48,252 bases of DNA from CAZYLZ01 sp964648335 (GTDB lineage Bacteria > Patescibacteriota > Minisyncoccia > Phycocordibacterales > UBA2100). Positions 47,290 through 48,252 of the stretch are shown one piece after another (position 1 is the stretch's first letter; every line of letters begins with the position of its first letter). Under the pieces are notes generated by a model, which was not told the origin of the DNA, ran no database searches, and worked only from the letters and a program-made list of their open reading frames with translations. The position numbers and the translations under genes were made by a program. The DNA lies in NCBI GenBank assembly GCA_964648335.1, contig CAZYLZ010000009.1:1-48252 (forward strand). Reading direction: 5' to 3'.

Positions 47290-47306
47290 TTGTCTCAGGT
47301 GCACGG

Positions 47307-47315
47307 TGCTATACT
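47307..47315 (+). promoter_or_regulatory. Extended -10 box (TGC-TATACT)
   Basis: TATACT 47310-47315, 14 nt to ATG47330. Confidence 0.5.
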
Positions 47316-47329
47316 CCCCTCACATTGCT

Positions 47330-48229
47330 ATGGCACATTCGTCAGACACGCTCCTTTTCTCGATACCGCAGTCGCCCGACGAGACCTTCTCGGCTCGGTT
47401 TGCGCGCTGTACGCGTGAGCCCGATTCGTGGGAGAACGAGCTCTATACTGCAGCCCGCTCGGTCGCCAATTCGACGACAAAACCGCTATGGCTCTTCTTC
47501 GGCGGCGATATCGACAGCTTCGTGCTCGCGCGTGCCTTCAGGAAAAACGGCATTTTCTTTTCAGTACTTATACCCGAGTACGCGTCCGGGACGGCGATAT
47601 ATGATATCGGGTACATAAAGGAATGGTGTAAACAGAGGAGCATTCCTACCAAGATCATTCCGATCGATCTGGCGCAGTTCTATTCCGTGCAAGTCCCTCG
47701 GTATGCGAGCGACGGATACGTCTCGGCGCATGCCCAACGCTACCTCCACTTACTTGCGCTCGAGGCCGTCGAAGCGCTCGGCGGGTTCGCCGTTTTGCCA
47801 TACGGATCAATCCTCCTTTCGCGAGACCAGGGAGCAATCGGCAGCGCCAGCGGAGATCTATCCATATCGCTCGAAGCCGGTCATGCCATGGCACAACAGT
47901 GGTGCAGCAGAAATGACCGACGACACGAACCAAACTTCTTCCGAAGCTCACCGGAACTCTGTCTCGCGTACCTGCGACTGCCGATGGTCGAATTCGCTAC
48001 GCAACATCCTACTGTCTTCAATCATCCCGATAATGTGGTTCTTTTTAAACGGCTCGTCTATCAATCGGTATTCTACTACTACAATGCCGAGCGTCGCTTT
48101 GTCGGATTCGAGATGACGCGCAACATACAGCAAGCGGCAGAAGTGGAGATAGCGCATGCGCTCGGCGCATCAATCCACGCATTCCGTCTACAAGTCCCAG
48201 ACATGCTTGAACAACTAACCCGAGCCTGA
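47330..48229 (+). CDS. PP-loop ATP-pyrophosphatase-like protein
   Basis: 299 residues. PP-loop variant LWLFFGGDIDSFVLARAF (~53-70; SGGxDS becomes FGGDIDS), as in the synthetase half of asparagine synthase-like enzymes. YGSILLSRDQGAIG and a helical C-terminus follow. No glutaminase domain. It may adenylate a carboxylate or amide in a small biosynthetic or glycan-modifying step; neighbouring nucleotidyltransferase hints at sugar modification (inference). ATG47330 chosen from the promoter. Confidence 0.75.
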   Translation: MAHSSDTLLFSIPQSPDETFSARFARCTREPDSWENELYTAARSVANSTTKPLWLFFGGDIDSFVLARAFRKNGIFFSVLIPEYASGTAIYDIGYIKEWCKQRSIPTKIIPIDLAQFYSVQVPRYASDGYVSAHAQRYLHLLALEAVEALGGFAVLPYGSILLSRDQGAIGSASGDLSISLEAGHAMAQQWCSRNDRRHEPNFFRSSPELCLAYLRLPMVEFATQHPTVFNHPDNVVLFKRLVYQSVFYYYNAERRFVGFEMTRNIQQAAEVEIAHALGASIHAFRLQVPDMLEQLTRA

Positions 48230-48238
48230 GTCGGGTTT
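48217..48238 (+). terminator. Terminator overlapping the PP-loop stop codon
   Basis: AACCCGA (48217-48223) with TCGGGTT (48231-48237); the stop codon is in the loop. A T/G-rich stretch follows. Confidence 0.6.
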
Positions 48239-48252
48239 GTGTTTTGGTCATC

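Overview
The window reads as a chromosomal segment of an ultrasmall Patescibacteria/CPR bacterium, most likely Parcubacteria-like. This is inferred from gene content and gene style, not from rRNA, since none is present. Signs are a complete type IV pilus locus without a secretin gene, gatC-gatA beside small single-helix membrane proteins, LemA and TPM envelope genes, tRNAs without an encoded CCA, and many genes whose ATG lies 6-8 nt behind a TANNNT -10 box (leaderless starts). TGA is used as a stop, so the code is standard.

Layout. 0.1-9.1 kb: a nicotinamidase divergent from a 724-residue Nudix-like protein, a methyltransferase, an NAD-type isocitrate/isopropylmalate dehydrogenase family enzyme, a secreted Pro/Gln-rich protein, a second methyltransferase, tRNA-Asp, a small Cys/His-rich membrane protein and a secreted polysaccharide deacetylase. 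9.2-12.9 kb: tRNA-fMet, tRNA-Met, a His-rich membrane protein, gatA, gatC and a 39-codon basic ORF. 12.9-17.2 kb: a Shine-Dalgarno-type module of a coiled-coil protein, a GHKL ATPase with its HTH partner, and a winged-helix protein. 17.3-30.6 kb: ligA, then on the same strand minor pilins, pilD, pilin, pilC, pilT, a response regulator, pilB, a PilP-like protein, pilO, pilN and pilM. 30.6-35.4 kb: comF (competence), small membrane proteins, glutamate dehydrogenase, TPM protein and lemA. 35.4-45.2 kb: two tRNA-Ser genes and an integrative element of about 9.03 kb in the 3' end of tRNA-Ser(GCT). 45.2-48.2 kb: DUF2177, DUF1295, a sugar nucleotidyltransferase and a PP-loop protein.

The most exciting content is in the integrative element. 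It is bounded by 23-bp direct repeats of the tRNA-Ser 3' end (35886-35908 and 44914-44936) and, just inside these, by 18-bp direct repeats that look like integrase arm sites. It carries integrase, excisionase, two further genes, an unrecognised multi-hairpin RNA-like region (38498-38667), an XRE/ImmA switch, and a tightly overlapping operon for a bacterial ubiquitin-like pathway: Ubl with a GGGG tail, an E2-like protein with a CEHH motif, a JAMM/JAB peptidase, and an E1-like adenylating enzyme, followed by a membrane-anchored protein. This is probably a mobile anti-phage or stress conjugation system.

A second unusual signal is a family of short structured elements attached to tRNA genes. After tRNA-Asp, fMet, Met and (beyond the island) Ser, the DNA carries an antisense copy of that tRNA's own T-arm, variable hairpins that keep pairing while changing sequence, and then another copy of that tRNA's 3' end. 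A tRNA-Ser on the minus strand has an analogous duplication of its 5' half. These elements fill nearly all longer gene-free stretches outside the island.
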